NCBI RefSeq assembly: GCF_947242115.1
Contig: NC_074721.1
Coordinates: forward strand, 32,269,676-32,333,675
DNA: 64,000 nt
Source: Biomphalaria glabrata
Taxonomy: Eukaryota; Mollusca; Gastropoda; Planorbidae
Direction: 5' to 3'
A program made the translations under genes and the position numbers. How positions within the stretch are numbered: the first letter of the stretch is position 1; the number at the start of each line of letters is the position of its first letter. Shown here one piece after another: positions 13,701 through 25,703 of this stretch. The notes below the pieces were generated by a model. It did not search any database. It worked only from the letters and a program-made list of their open reading frames with translations, and had not been told where the DNA came from.

Positions 13701-16700
13701 AAATACATACATAATTAGGTAATAGAACTTTCATTTCAACAACTGATATAAAAAAATGTACATTCTTCAACAGATAAACAGCATATCAGAGAAAAACTTA
13801 TTTTGTAAGGTATTTCATTTTTATATAGAAATCTAACGCTAAATTAATTAAGGAAACATTAATTACCAACTTGTTTTACATGTTTTGGATGTTCCTTAAG
13901 ACTTGAAGATAATAAATTCCTTGACAAAAACTCCCAAAGGATGGTGGGGGATGGCATGGGTGGGGTTCCAACAGTTCAGATTGCTTATCTACATATAACT
14001 ACTGAATGACTGTATTTTTTTTGCTTATTTCTAGCTAAAAATGTGAAAAACAAAAAGCGTGTCTACTTCCCATTCTGATTGCATGGTTAGCTGGCTGTGT
14101 TAAATAAATAAATAAATTATGGCTTTTATATAGTGCTACTTTCATGCTTATAGCATGCTCAGAGCGCTATGGTCCAATCTCATGTGTCATGATTGAAGGT
14201 GGGCTAGGCTCAAGCAAGAATTTCACCGGGCATTATTTTTCTCCATGCATTGAAAAAATAGTTGTTTCTTCTCATTGTTTCAACTAAAGTCGAAGACACA
14301 CAAGATCTAGCCCATAATCTGAAGTAGATATTTATTAGCCTAACATGAAGGCTTCATTCCTCCTGACTTCACACAACCATGAAAAGTCCATAAATTTTAG
14401 TGATCTAGCTTCTTGATCTAGCTAGACTAGGGTCTAAAAGTCTAGATCAAGGTCTAAAGTTAGATCTTGTGAAGATAATTTCCAACTTGGGACCATGGAG
14501 ACCACAGTTCAGATTGCTTATCTACATAAAACTACTGACTGTGTGCCTTCATCACAAATTTAGAAAGTTTTAAACAGACTACAGAATCATATGTGTTATA
14601 TGTTATCAAGTTATACATTTAAATTAGCTCTAGAAGTATTTTGTTTGTAATGACATTAAAAAATTTTCCGATTTCAAGCTCAGCCATAATTCACAAAAGG
14701 ATTTTTTGATATAATTGATGTGCATGTTGAATTCTTTATTTCATGCATTTAAAGAGCTTTGAATTTGATAAACAAGCCATTGTTAGAAATATTTGATTTT
14801 TTTTCTATTTCAAATATGGCAGACTTCTTACCTGTGAATTATTCCTCTTTGGTGAATGTACTCAACTGCCAGAAGAACATCTCTTAATATAAACAAAATG
14901 GCCTGTTCAGGCAGACCGGAGTTAAAGTATGCATGGATCAGGTCTCTACATGAACCTGTTAGGGAAAAAACAAGATGCAATAATTGATTTATGTTTCAGA
15001 CTAAGCTGAGTAGAGAATTGTAAGTTTTACATGACTCAGTATTTCTTCTGATCTATTTTTCAATTAACAGGAATGCACAAAATGTTGTTTTTTTATTGAA
15101 AATTTAAAAAAAAAAAATTCAGAATGAACGTGAGTAGCTCATCTGTACAGGATATATGACAACCGTTGACAAAGTAAACAAATCTTGGAAAGGGGTTGTC
15201 ACTGCCAAGGATTTATTGCCCGCATTTTAAAAAAGGTACCTCCCCCCATTCCTATATATATATAGCTTTAACTATATGTATATTTCTGATGAGGAGATAA
15301 TGAAGAATTATTATATTTTCTACATATTTTTGACATATTTCAAACTGAACCTAAATATGCCAATGATTAGGCCTACATATAGCCATAATGGTCTATAAGT
15401 CCTTTATTTAACTATACTATTTCAGAATTTTTAAGGCGCCTCTGAGTCCACCCAGCTTTAATGGGTAACTGACCTTAATTGGGTGAAAGTAAAGGCAGTT
15501 GGTTGTTGTGCTGGCCACAAGACACCCTCGTTAACAGTGGGCCACAGAAACAGATGAACTTTTACATTATTTTCCCCATAGATCAGAAGGTCTGAAAGGG
15601 GGAACTTTACTCACTTACACTTTTACATCTACCTCTCAATACCTATTCTTATTTACATTACATTGTTTACATTACATTGCTCATTGTCACAGGGTGGAAA
15701 CATTTAACCCTTAAAGTGCTGAGCTGTTTTACAATGAGTGCATACAAATTGGAATTACAATTCTGATGTTTAAAGGCTAAACTACCACACGCGTTTTAGG
15801 GGTTAATGGAGGTCACAAAAATAAATAAGTAATATATTTGTGCTATTAAAAAAGTGTTTTCTTCAAAATGTGTGTGTGTGACTGTCAGTAAAAAAAAAAT
15901 ATTTTAAAAGACGAGTTACTTAGGTACTGCACAACATTACTGTTTGGTAAGTCTACAATTCAGATGTATTGGAATTTACTCATTTATAAACTCATCTTTC
16001 AATCAAATTCCAGAGAAGGGTAGAAGAAGCACTAAAATGAAATAGCTGGACTTAAGGAGCATCTTTGAATCAAAGCCGTTATTTTCTGAATTCACAAGAC
16101 CCACAAGAAATGTTGATGCAAACAACACTATTACCAAAGGCCATCAAAGGCATGACAATCCAGAGTTCATGCCCTTTGACGAAGCTGCAGTGTAGTTGTA
16201 GAATATTGGGGTGTGACAGCTGCTGTGTTAAAATGATTTCATTCTGAAAATACAAAAAAAAAAAATGTTAAGACAACATTGAGTGCTTTGTTTTTTTTTA
16301 ACTGTATTCAATACAACATTTACACCAACATTTACAAGCTTTACAATAAAGTCACAATAAATGCTGGGGAAGTGTTACAGATAGGAAATCAAACAAGCAC
16401 ACTTGTTTCTTACACTTAGTTTTAGTGTAGACAAATTTACAAAATTTGATCAAACAGGCAAATATGTTAAAATATCGCAATGGTTTGCTAACAAAGAGTG
16501 AATCAAATACTTTGCACCATTTTTAACCTCTATACATGGTAGGTAAAATCTCCTGTTTCTTTTTAAATACAACTCTCAGAAATATAACTTCCCTTACTTT
16601 TTTTAAGTGTATTTATATATGTTATTTCTACCATTACAAATCAACTAAGATAAATATCAACACTCACCTGTATGTAAGACAGCTCCCTGTCCCATACCTC

Positions 16701-19700
16701 TACATTGATTTTTTTAATGGCTATCAGGGAGGCAGTAGGTAAATGTTTGGCTAAAAATATGGAGGATGATCCACTGTGACCTTTACCTAAATGCCAGATA
16801 AATATCAGAGACATGTAATAATAGTTTAAAATGAGACTAATAATTATACTATACGGAAAGAAATAAAAACCCTCAATATTTTTTACTTTTCTTACAGACA
16901 TCAGGTTCCAATTTATAGCCTCCTCCTTCAGTCGCAAAGCGACTATGGATTATCTAATGGAAATGAGATGAATGCCTGGACATTACTGTAGACTCTCGAA
17001 GCCTTTCCTATGATATGGGTATAGCAGCAAGGCAGCAGAGGTTTGAATTCAGAGTTTTCCTTCTCCTATGTGGGTAGCCAGCCATGGCTAACAAGCTCCT
17101 GCTGCCCAAAGCTTACTGGGTGTCAGTTACTCCCATTCTCCTGTTAGTGAAAACAGTTCCACCAGACTCAATATCTGAGCCACACATGAAAGCCAGTTGT
17201 TGGACTGTTTTTCAGAGGCTATTTGAGACACAAGCCATTAGAAACCATTTTATAGGTAATGGAATGCATATATCCATCACCACTTCTGGCAATGACAAAC
17301 TTGCTGAACCTGGTTCCATTTTTTACAGCGGAGTGAACTAAGAAATAACCTTGAATCCAGAGAGAAAAAAAAACAGCTTCTGGATTCAAACCCAGAGCAT
17401 TTACTTCAAAGTACTTTTAAGCTTTCTCTATTTAATTAATTGCATGTACTCCAAAACTGTCTTTTCCTATTTGTAACCAATCTGTTACCATATCACATTT
17501 ATATGTAACTTTTTTAACCATTTGACTAGTATTTAGATCTATAATTTCTTTAGGAAAAAAAAAACCTATTAGAGAGGATGGACTTTGAGCTACTCACCAA
17601 TAACAACAGAGAGTTCATAATGATGACAAATTGGCAAGTACTGGATCCCAACCTGATTGCTCATTTCATTAGAAACCTTCTGGTCACTTTTTGAGTTTTT
17701 CTAGAGAGCAACAACAACAACAAAATTATTAGCTAGCCTAAATTGTTAATCATTTTAGTAAAATATCAAATGCTCCTTATTCCCATAGAAATTGATCTCT
17801 TGTTATAATATACAGAGATCAAAATAATAATGAATGCCATTAATTAAAACTAAATGTAAATCTATTTTGGTAAAACCTATGATGATTATACAATTCCATT
17901 GCTATTTGAAGGAAAGTTGTGTACTGAACAATTCAAATCATGAACTACTGTAACTACATAAAGCAGCATCTAAGTCATCAGATATAGGCATTTCTTTCAA
18001 ATGTAGGATGTAGTATGTGCTCTGGACAATGGCCTGCTTGCTGCCATCCCCCATCATCTGGTGAGAGGTTTTAGGGCTAAGATGCAATTATCTTCAGAAA
18101 AAGAATTTTTTTTTTAGCCGTCTATTGGAATGCAAGAGAAAGAGTGAAAGTTTTGAGAGAAAAAAAAAACAGTTAGTAAAAGTTAAGAGGCAGTCATCTA
18201 CAGCAGTTAAGTTGGTAGCATGACATTGTCTATTTAATGCATTTGTGAATTTATTGCTTAAATAATAAAACTATGAATATCTCTCTATATCTTTAGCAGC
18301 TGTCAAAGTACTCAAAGAAAAACTAACAACAGATACAAGGTTAGCAGTTTGGTGCTACACATTAACACAAAAAATGGCAAATTTATACTATTAATTACTA
18401 ATTTATGTTCCTCACTGACTTAAATGTATTAAAAATGTTATATCTTTTGTATAAATAACCTAGCTGAAACTGACTTGAAATAACCACACCAAACAACATT
18501 ATAAAGAAATAACCGGTACCTAATATTAAATGGGACCTAAGAGGAAAAGAGATAGCCAGAAAAACACTTAACAGGTTTGAAAAAACACCAAGTTGTAAGT
18601 ATGTTCATGCAGTGTTACAAACCTGCTTCAAACTTTTATCGTTTTGAGCATCTAAAGGTTTACTTTCAGGTTTTTTCTTTGATGTTTTGTTTTCATTGGC
18701 TGCTCGAGCACAATTCTGTTGGGAAATAAACAGTGACACAACTGATCAAATCAATATCATTTCTGGTGTGCTCAATATCCGTCTGGTAATTAAATCTCTG
18801 GGTCCCATTCATGTCTGAAGATGCTAATTCTAGAGTTTTTCAATGAGTAAACACCGCCAGTTGAATCTGGTTATGACAGTAATAAATAAGAACGTCATCA
18901 ACTTATTAATAATGTAGTAACCCCAATATACCTATATAGTGATGAGAAAGAAAGCAAAAAAAAAAAAATCTAATGATAATTAACGATACACAAATTAGTC
19001 TAAAATAATGCCTATTTTTCTAAATGGTTTTGCTGAAGTTAAAATTAAATTGTGTGCAATAATCCAATAAAGCTAAGCACTAAGTGTTACTTTCTACTGA
19101 ACAAGATGTTACTCCTCATTATCAAAGAATCTTGAAATAGGGTCAGACATAATTGATAATTCAAACATCAGTTTGGAGATTTGAAAGCACAAGTAATTAG
19201 ATCTACTTTTGTCTAAACACTTAAAACAGAAAGCAAGCACTCTACATTTATTTACTTGTGATTTAACATGTAGATCAGGTGCAAGTAGTTCTCAAAGCTA
19301 GTATCATAACATGTAGATCAGGTGCAAGTAGTTCTCAAAGCTAGTATCATAACATGTAGATCAGGTGCAAGTAGTTCTCAAAGCTAGTATCATAACATGT
19401 AGATCAGGTGCAAGTAGTTCTCAAAGCTAGTATCATAACATGTAGATCAGGTGCAGGTAGTTCTCAAAGCTAGTATCATAACATGTAGATCAGGTGCAAG
19501 TAGTTCTCAAAGCTAGTATCATAACATGTAGATCAGGTGCAAGTAGTTCTCAAAGCTAGTATCATAACATGTAGATCAGGTGCAAGTAGTTCTCAAAGCT
19601 AGTATCATAACATATAGATCAGGTGCAAGTAGTTCTCAAAGCTAGTATCATAACATGTAGATCAGGTGCAAGTAGTTCTCAAAGCTAGTATCATAACATG

Positions 19701-20174
19701 TAGATCAGGTGCAAGTAGTTCTCAAAGCTAGTATCATAACATGTAGATCAGGTGCAAGTAGTTCTCAAAGCTAGTATCATAACATGTAGATCAGGTGCAA
19801 GTAGTTCTCAAAGCTAGTATCATAACATATAGATCAGGTGCAAGTAGTTCTCAAAGCTAGTATCATAACATGTAGATCAGGTGCAAGTAGTTCTCAAAGC
19901 TAGTATCATAACATGTAGATCAGGTGCAAGTAGTTCTCAAAGCTAGTATCATAACATGTAGATCAGGTGCAAGTAGTTCTCAAAGCTAGTATCATAACAT
20001 GTAGACCTGATGGAGGCAGTTTTCAAACCTAATTGCACTAAAGCATCTCTCGTTATGTTTTATTAATACTTAATTGTGTATATATCTAGGTTCTCTCTCC
20101 CTACACACAAGTGAAGAACCCATGACTGAGAACAGACTCAAACCCATTTTAATTTTACTTACTAGGAGAGACAT
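7773..20174 (-). CDS. STRAD (STRADA/STRADB-like): STRAD pseudokinase (STE20-related adaptor), 12 coding exons, 412 aa
   Basis: Allosteric partner of LKB1/STK11 with MO25 in the AMPK and polarity pathway (family knowledge). Exons, 5' to 3' on minus: 20174-20163, 18715-18623, 17700-17598, 16786-16668, 16243-16135, 14955-14832, 13671-13500, 11728-11624, 11299-11221, 10861-10738, 10201-10077, 7846-7773. All have AG/GT borders and phases that join exactly (1239 bp). Seen in the protein: Gly-rich loop GKGHSG at residues 70-75; IAIK with lysine 94; HRG (186-188) in place of HRD; GLH (206-208) in place of DFG; then [16 protein letters not shown] and [10 protein letters not shown]. It ends in DWTF, the MO25-binding W-x-F tail. 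The start MSLL is preceded by an in-frame TAG, and STRADB also starts MSLL. The length is close to human STRADA/B. It is clearly STRAD; whether A or B is undecided, because snails probably carry one ancestral gene. Confidence 0.93.
9085..9390 (-). mobile_element. Possible LINE 3' untranslated fragment
   Basis: On minus it ends in CAATAAAGCATTCTTAGTC, a pattern seen at the 3' ends of CR1/L2-like LINEs. The interior (9270-9360) is unusually GC-rich for an intron of this locus. No coding frame was recognised. Confidence 0.35.
10212..10400. repeat. 28-bp tandem repeat next to a STRAD exon
   Basis: Unit CAATGTTACAACAGCAAAG plus TTACAAAGA, about 3.5 clean copies after a degenerate start. It begins 10 bases from the acceptor of the STRAD exon 10201-10077. 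Confidence 0.85.
10495..10662. repeat. 21-bp tandem repeat, 8 copies, in STRAD intron 10
   Basis: Unit GATATCCATAACTAAATGGC(A), alternating with a GATATTCAT variant; the last two units have TGTCA. It makes an artificial heptad-repeat frame on minus that is not a gene. Confidence 0.9.
12168..12600 (+). mobile_element. SINE-A copy interrupted by a LINE tail
   Basis: The head (GTGCTGAGTGGAAAAGTGC, B box GGTTCAAATCC) and 3' body are those of SINE-A. About 160 bases at 12305-12465 are extra and flanked by repeated TACCTGACATT. It lies in STRAD intron 7. Confidence 0.75.
12310..12462 (-). mobile_element. LINE 3'-terminal fragment inside SINE-A
   Basis: On minus it reads [19 protein letters not shown] then a [13 protein letters not shown]-like end, the usual last 45 residues of a LINE ORF2. 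Confidence 0.55.
13276..13482 (+). mobile_element. Short decayed LINE tail in STRAD intron 7
   Basis: [13 protein letters not shown] resembles HVLRQNELRTPR of the 28.2-kb LINE, followed by sequence I cannot place. It lies just 3' (on minus) of the STRAD exon at 13500. Confidence 0.45.
13868..13985 (-). mobile_element. SINE-B copy, partial
   Basis: Reverse-oriented body and 3' end (TTTTACATGTTTTGGATGTT on plus). The tRNA-like head is replaced by other repeat sequence. Confidence 0.5.
14105..14245 (-). mobile_element. SINE-C copy
   Basis: Reverse of the element at 30955-31095; shares GCATGCTCAGAGCGCTATGG and the GGCTTTTATATAGTGCTACT end, with an AAATAAATAAATAAA tail next to it. Confidence 0.55.
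15430..15612 (+). mobile_element. 5'-truncated SINE-A copy in STRAD intron 5
   Basis: Starts in the body at GGCGCCTCTGAGTCCACCCA and runs to GGTCTGAAAGGGGGAACTT. The tRNA-like head is missing. Confidence 0.7.
18008..18105 (+). mobile_element. SINE-B fragment in STRAD intron 2
   Basis: CTGCCATCCCCCATCATCTG and GATGCAATTATCTTCAGAA match the SINE-B body. The B box is gone. Confidence 0.45.
19264..20005. repeat. 43-bp minisatellite, 17 copies, in STRAD intron 1
   Basis: Exactly 17 units of 43 bp (731 bp, 19264-19994) plus a partial. Each unit holds TAACATGTAGATCAGGTGCA followed by GTAGTTCTCAAAGCTAG. Only a few single-base variants are seen (CATATAG in two units, GCAGGTAG in one), so it is young or homogenised. 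Confidence 0.95.
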
Positions 20175-20268
20175 TGGGTCTCCTATTTATTAACTTTGAG
20201 GCTTGTGTTGTCTTGATTGGCAATTCCAAAAACTCCAGCTGCGTGTCCGATGTTCAACAAAAGTCCAT
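20163..20268 (-). other. STRAD first coding exon with 5' leader and tiny uORF
   Basis: On minus this exon begins after a TAG acceptor (20269-20271) and ends at a consensus GTAAGT donor. Only its last 12 bases code (ATG at 20174, four residues). The leader contains an earlier ATG that opens a four-codon frame ending in TGA. Because the exon has an acceptor, at least one more untranslated exon should lie upstream, beyond or around the LINE at 20374-26218. I could not identify it. Confidence 0.65.
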
Positions 20269-20596
20269 CTATGACAAAATGACATTACATTAACACTTAG
20301 AAAACTATGAGGTACAGTATGTACTTTATAATTTAGTTTTAATATTTCCATACATTTTTTAAAACCAGAAACGATTTGATTTGATTTTTGGATTTGAGGC
20401 ACATCGGCACAATTTAGGCCATGTCGTGCCTGCAGTCCCTTAAGGACTACTCTCTCTCTAAACAACAAGGGCCAGATTCTATACAGTCATATAATTAAAA
20501 TCAAGGTCTATTCACAGTTAAAATAGTAAAGGTAGTAAAAATTTAAATATTTGGTAAAAATCTAATGTAAATAGTGCATGTTCACAAATTCAGAAA

Positions 20597-23500
20597 TCAG
20601 ATCTTCGTAGATAGCCCCACTTCCCGAATAAAGCCCAGTACCTTCCCAGGGTCGACATTATTAAATAGTGTTTTTAGATTAGTGGCTCTAAAATATTTCG
20701 CCCTGACATCCTGGTATCTGGGGCAATCGACGAGGATATGTTCCACGGTGAGGCGAGAGTCACAGTACTCGCAAAGTGGGGGCTCCTCTCTCTTCAGTAC
20801 AAAAGAGTGCGTGATGTAGGTGTGGCCAATCCTAAGTCTGGACATGATTGTGCTACCACGCCTTGTCAGACCCTTAGATGTGGGCCACCACCTGACATCC
20901 GCCACAATCTGCCTGAGTTTACTGTGAGTCTCAGCCTCCCATCGGTTCTGCCACTCTCGATAGGTGGCAGAGGCAATACTTTGTCTCAGGTCCGAGTAGG
21001 GAATTTGGGTTCCTGACACCGCATGATTTAGGGCTCTCTTTGCTTCTCTGTCTGCGGCTTCGTTTCCCTCAATGCCAACATGGGAGGGGACCCAGATGAA
21101 GGTGACATCCCTACGGTCGGCTGTTATTAGGTCCAACAGCTTTAGGCTCTTATGTACCAATGGGATGTCAGTCTTCATCCGCCCCAAAGCTTGCAATACA
21201 GATTTGGAGTCGGAGCAGATTATAAATTTACTCCTTTCTGATGCTTTTACGGCCATAAGTGCAAGCAATATTGCGTGCAATTCGGCCGTAAAGATGGAGC
21301 AGCCATCGGGGAGTCTACGGGAGATTGTTTTGTTCCGAAAGGAGCAGGCACACGCGACCTTTCCCTCCATTTTGGATCCGTCTGTGTAGATGGTGCCACA
21401 ATCTCCGTAGCTCTCCTGCAGTTCCCTAAAGTGGACTTGTAGTATGCTTGGGTCTGTATTTTCTTTTTTGAAATTAAGGAGGGATAAATTTAATTTGGGT
21501 TTATTCATTAGCCAAGGAGGATTCTGAGGGGTTTCTATTTTAGAGATTTGGTCAATGGGTGGGGTTAAATTTTGGATGGGTTCTCTCATTCGAAGGCCCA
21601 ACGGCTGTATGACGTTAGGCCTTCGATTGTATAATTCTGCCTCTGTGGGGTTAAATATGGAGTCAAAAGCAGGGTTCGTGGGGTTGGATTTTAGCTTGAC
21701 TATATATTGCATTGCAAGCTTTTTCATTCTTATATCCATGGGGAGTTCTCCAGCCTCCACATGGAGACTTGGGATAGGTAATGTACGAAACGCGCCGAGA
21801 CAGAGACGCAGGGCAGCATTTTGTATTGGTTCCAGTATTTTTAGGTACGACTTCCTTGCTGCTCCATATATTATGGATCCGTAGTCTAGCTTGGGTCGAA
21901 TTAGACTCCGATAGAGCAGCAGCAAGGTATCTCTGTCAGCTCCCCAGTCCGTATGGCTGAGTACTCTTAGTATGTTTAATGACTTTTGGCATTTCTTCTT
22001 AAGTTCCTTAATGTGGGGGAGAAAATTAAATTTGGAATCTAAGGTGAGGCCTAAAAATTTTGTAGTTTTCACGACAGGGATCTTCTTTTTGTGTATAAAT
22101 AGTTCAGGGTCTGGGTGGAGACCCCTTAGATTACAAAAATGCATACTAACTGTTTTGGAGTCTGAGAATTTGAAACCATTATAGTTTGCCCAACCCTGAA
22201 TTTTGTTTAAACATAACTGTAATTTCCTTTCTAAGGTGTTCATGTTTTTCCCATAAGTAAGAATGACAAAGTCATCAACATACAAAGAGCACTCTATGCC
22301 AGGGGACAGCGCATTTATGATGCAATTTATTTTAATGTTGAACAGGGTGACTGACAGAATGCTGCCCTGGGGTACACCCATTTCCTGGTCATGAGTGTCA
22401 GAAGCGGAGTTGCCCACTCGAACCTGAAATTTTCGATCTTTCAGGAATTCCTCCACAAAACGGGGGAGGTGTCCCTTAAGCCCCATAAGCACCAGGTCAC
22501 GTAGAATGCCATGTTTCCAGGTTGTGTCATAGGCCTTTTCTATATCGAAGAATACAGCTACTAGATGTTCTCTTCTGAGTAATGCATTTCTAATATAAGC
22601 TTCCAGCCTTACCAGGTGGTCAGTTGTTGTCCGCCCCTGCCGGAATCCGCACTGGTAGTTTGAGATCACTTTATTCCTTTCCAGGTACCAGACCAGCCTA
22701 CTGTTAATCATTCTTTCCATGGTTTTGCAGATGCAGCTTGTTAGTGCTATTTGTCGATAGTTAGCTGGGTCAGAGCCGTCTCTTCCCGGTTTAAGTATTG
22801 GTATAACTGTGGCTTTTCTCCAGCTGTTTGGGAAAGCGCCTGTTTGCCACACACAGTTATAGACCCCTAGCAGGACTGCCAATGAGGGTTCGGGAAGGTG
22901 CTTGAGGAACTGGTAATGGATTTCGTCTTCTCCAGGCGCTGTGTCATGTAACTTGTCCAGCGATTCCCTCAGTTCCTCAAGCGAGAACGGTTTGTTGTAG
23001 TCTTCATTGTTCTCTGACCTGAAATCAATGGGGTGTCTTTCCTCCCTGGTTTTGACTTTTTGGAACTCTGGCGTGTAGTGTGCAGTGGATGATTTTTCTG
23101 CTATTGAGGATGCAAGGCAGTCAGCTATTTCTCTGGGGGACGTGACAGTTCGTCCTTGGTTTTTCAAATGCCCTATTGCATTTGATTCTTTCCCTTTGAT
23201 TCGCCTTACTGCCTTCCAAACCGCTCTAGCAGAAGTTTTGGCATCCAGACTGCCGACAAAACTTCTCCAGGAATTCCTTTTGGCTGACCGTATGGTTTGT
23301 CTAGCCTTTGCTCTAGCTATCCTGAATAGCTTTAGGTTTTCCTGGGAAGGATTCTTTATAAATGCAGCCAGTCATTTTTTCCTATCACCAATAGCACTTT
23401 TGCAAGCTGTATCAAACCATGGTTTGCTGGGCCGTTTTGGATTTGCAGAGGTTAGGGGTACAACTTTCCTGGCTATACTTAGTAGCTTGCTAGCAAAGGT

Positions 23501-24265
23501 ATCAGCTGGGTTCTGTTCATGGAGGATATTTTCTGTGATATCCTCAGAGCATCTTTTTTGGAATTGTTCCCAATCGGCCTTATTCAGTTTCCACCGCTGA
23601 GGTCGTCCCAATGAAGGGAGATTGTTAGTAATGATGATTGGGAAGTGATCACTTCCCCGTAGATCATTGCTAACTGACCATTTAAAATCGTCCAGTAGTC
23701 CGGGGACGCATACGGTGAGGTCAATGCATGTGAATGATCCAGTTCCTGGGTGCAAGTAGGTCGGTGATGCATCATTAAGTATGCATAAATCATGTTGGAG
23801 GAAGATATCCTCCAGCATACGACCTCTTGTGTCGGTATTGTTGGATCCCCACATGGTGTTATGGGCATTGAAATCCCCAAGGATTAAATAAGGCCGGGGG
23901 AGTTGTTTCAATAGGTCCTCCATGTCTGTTCGGTTTAATGGAGCGCCTGGTGGTAGATACAGGCTGCAGCAAGTGATAACCTTGTGAAGGGTTATCCTAG
24001 CTGCTACGGCCTGTAGTGTGGTCTGTAGTTCTACCCTCTCATGGGGGATGCTATCCTTCACAAGGATACAGACTCCACCTGATGCTCTCTCTGCATCCTC
24101 AACATTCTTGGTGTAAGCACTGTAGCTTCGGAAGCTGATGCAATCTTTCAGAAATGTTTCCTGTAAGCAGACAGCTACAGGAGTCTCAGAGTCCATCAGT
24201 AGCTGCATTTCCTCGTAATTGGCCTTGAGGCCTCTACAATTCCACTGTACAATTCTGGAATCCAT
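20597..24265 (-). pseudogene. LINE ORF2: endonuclease, reverse transcriptase, RNase H (one in-frame stop)
   Basis: It starts MDSRIVQWNCRGLKANYEE. The APE endonuclease shows LQETFL, LGDFNAHNTMWGS and SDHFPII. The reverse transcriptase shows FDIEKAYDTTW, GVPQGSILS and the catalytic YVDD. RNase H shows IYTDGSK, TAELHAI, CSDSKSVLQAL and HVGIEGNEAADREAKRA, followed by a Cys/His tail (CEYC...HILVDC). The whole 3.67-kb frame is one reading frame broken only by a TGA at 23374-23372, right after an A6 run in the endonuclease-RT linker, so decay is slight. Confidence 0.92.
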
Positions 24266-24282
24266 GGCTTATTCTAGATGAC

Positions 24283-25703
24283 CTACTTGGAGCTATTTGG
24301 CCTTGGGAGGCCCCCGGAGGCGTTTCCCTTTATTCCAGTGACCTTGGTATTTTTATTCTTGGGTTTGGATGGAGAGGAGGACAACCCCCTTTTGGGGGAA
24401 GTCTTTCTCTCTGGAGAGGGGAGATCCCTCTGGTTAGAGCGGAGGTTATTTCCTCCTCTCTCACCTCGGGCATCCTCTCCGCTTTGATTTCTCCCCTTAG
24501 GGAGTTGGTCAACCTCTAACTCGGTAGAGTTTGGGGTGTCTGGCTGGGTTCTCTGAGGAGAACCTGTGTCAGACATGATGTCTCCGGGTTCTCCCGGAGT
24601 ATTGGTTTTGACATGCTGCTCAGTCTCCATGCTCTCATCAGCGAGCACAGAGAACCTGTTCTTTAGCATGACAACAGGGCTTTCTTGTTTCTTCAGAGGT
24701 GTGTTCTTTGGCGGTGTTTTCTTCTGAGTTGGGGGAGGAGGAGGGGGTGGTGGGGTCAATGTGTCCGTCTGTGTGGCTATGGATCTTCCTTTCTTAGCAA
24801 CAGCCTGGGCGTAGGTCTTTGTCAAGCCGAATTGGCCCTTGGGTAGGGCCAGTACAGCCGATTTCGCCTGGCTAAAGGTACATCCGTTTCTTGCCTTGTA
24901 CTCCTGCACGGCAACCTCCTGTTTCCACACAGGGCAGTCCTTGGAGTAGGCTGAGTGGCCAGCTTGACAGTTTGGGCATTTGAACTGGGCTGTGCAGCCC
25001 TTGTCCTCATGACCCTCTCCAGCACATCTGGCACACACAGTGTTCCTCTTGCAGACTGCCGCGCCGTGTCCATAACCCTGGCACTTGAAGCACCTCATGG
25101 GGTTAGGTATGTAGGGCCTCACTGGAACTCGTAGGTATCCTGCCTTCACATACTCTGGCGGTGTCCTAGTTCCGAATGTGAGGATAATAGTGGCGGTTTT
25201 GACCTCCTCACCCTCCCTGCGCCTGGTAATGCGCCGGGCATGGGTGACTCCTTCAATGCCCTCCACTATTTCCTTCTCGGAACATTCCAGTAGGTCCCTA
25301 GAGCTGATTACACCTCTGCTGGTGTTCAGACTCTTGTGTGGCATGACTTCCACTTGGAGATCACAGAGTCTTCTGCATCTTAAAGCCCATCAGAGTGTGT
25401 CTTGCTGTCTACTTCTACAAGGAGTTCCATTGTTTTGTGTAGCTTAGACACACTCTTGGGCTCTCCCACTACTGACTTGAGTCCCTTATAGATAATAAAA
25501 GGGCTCAACTTTGTCAGGCTTTTTCCCTCCTCTGTGCATCTAACCACCAGAAATGATGGCCAGGTGGCACAGCTTTTTGGGACCTCCTCTTTTTTATCGT
25601 CAATTCGACGTTTCTTGCCCAGACATAGGTCTGGGGCAAGTAGTTTTGTGTGTGTTTTTTTGTCCATATATATTTTGGTTAATTCGGCACCTGTGCTCCC
25701 CAC
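24283..25703 (-). pseudogene. LINE ORF1, CCHC zinc-knuckle nucleic-acid-binding protein (frameshifted)
   Basis: The N-terminal part (25703-25380) has the WPSFLVVRCTEEG...LTKLSPF and GEPKSVSKL signatures of Jockey/I-type ORF1. The larger part (25353-24283, open from about 25390) has three Cys-rich knuckles: CFKCQGYGHGAAVC, CARCAGEGHEDKGC and CPNCQAGHSAYSKDC. These are followed by a Pro-rich linker and a charged tail. The two parts lie in different frames that meet near 25380-25390, so this copy carries one frameshift. ORF1 packages the LINE RNA (family knowledge). It ends 17 bases before ORF2 starts. Confidence 0.85.

Noticed and set aside
20574-25447. Plus-strand frames across the LINE
   Set aside because: Antisense shadows of ORF1 and ORF2.
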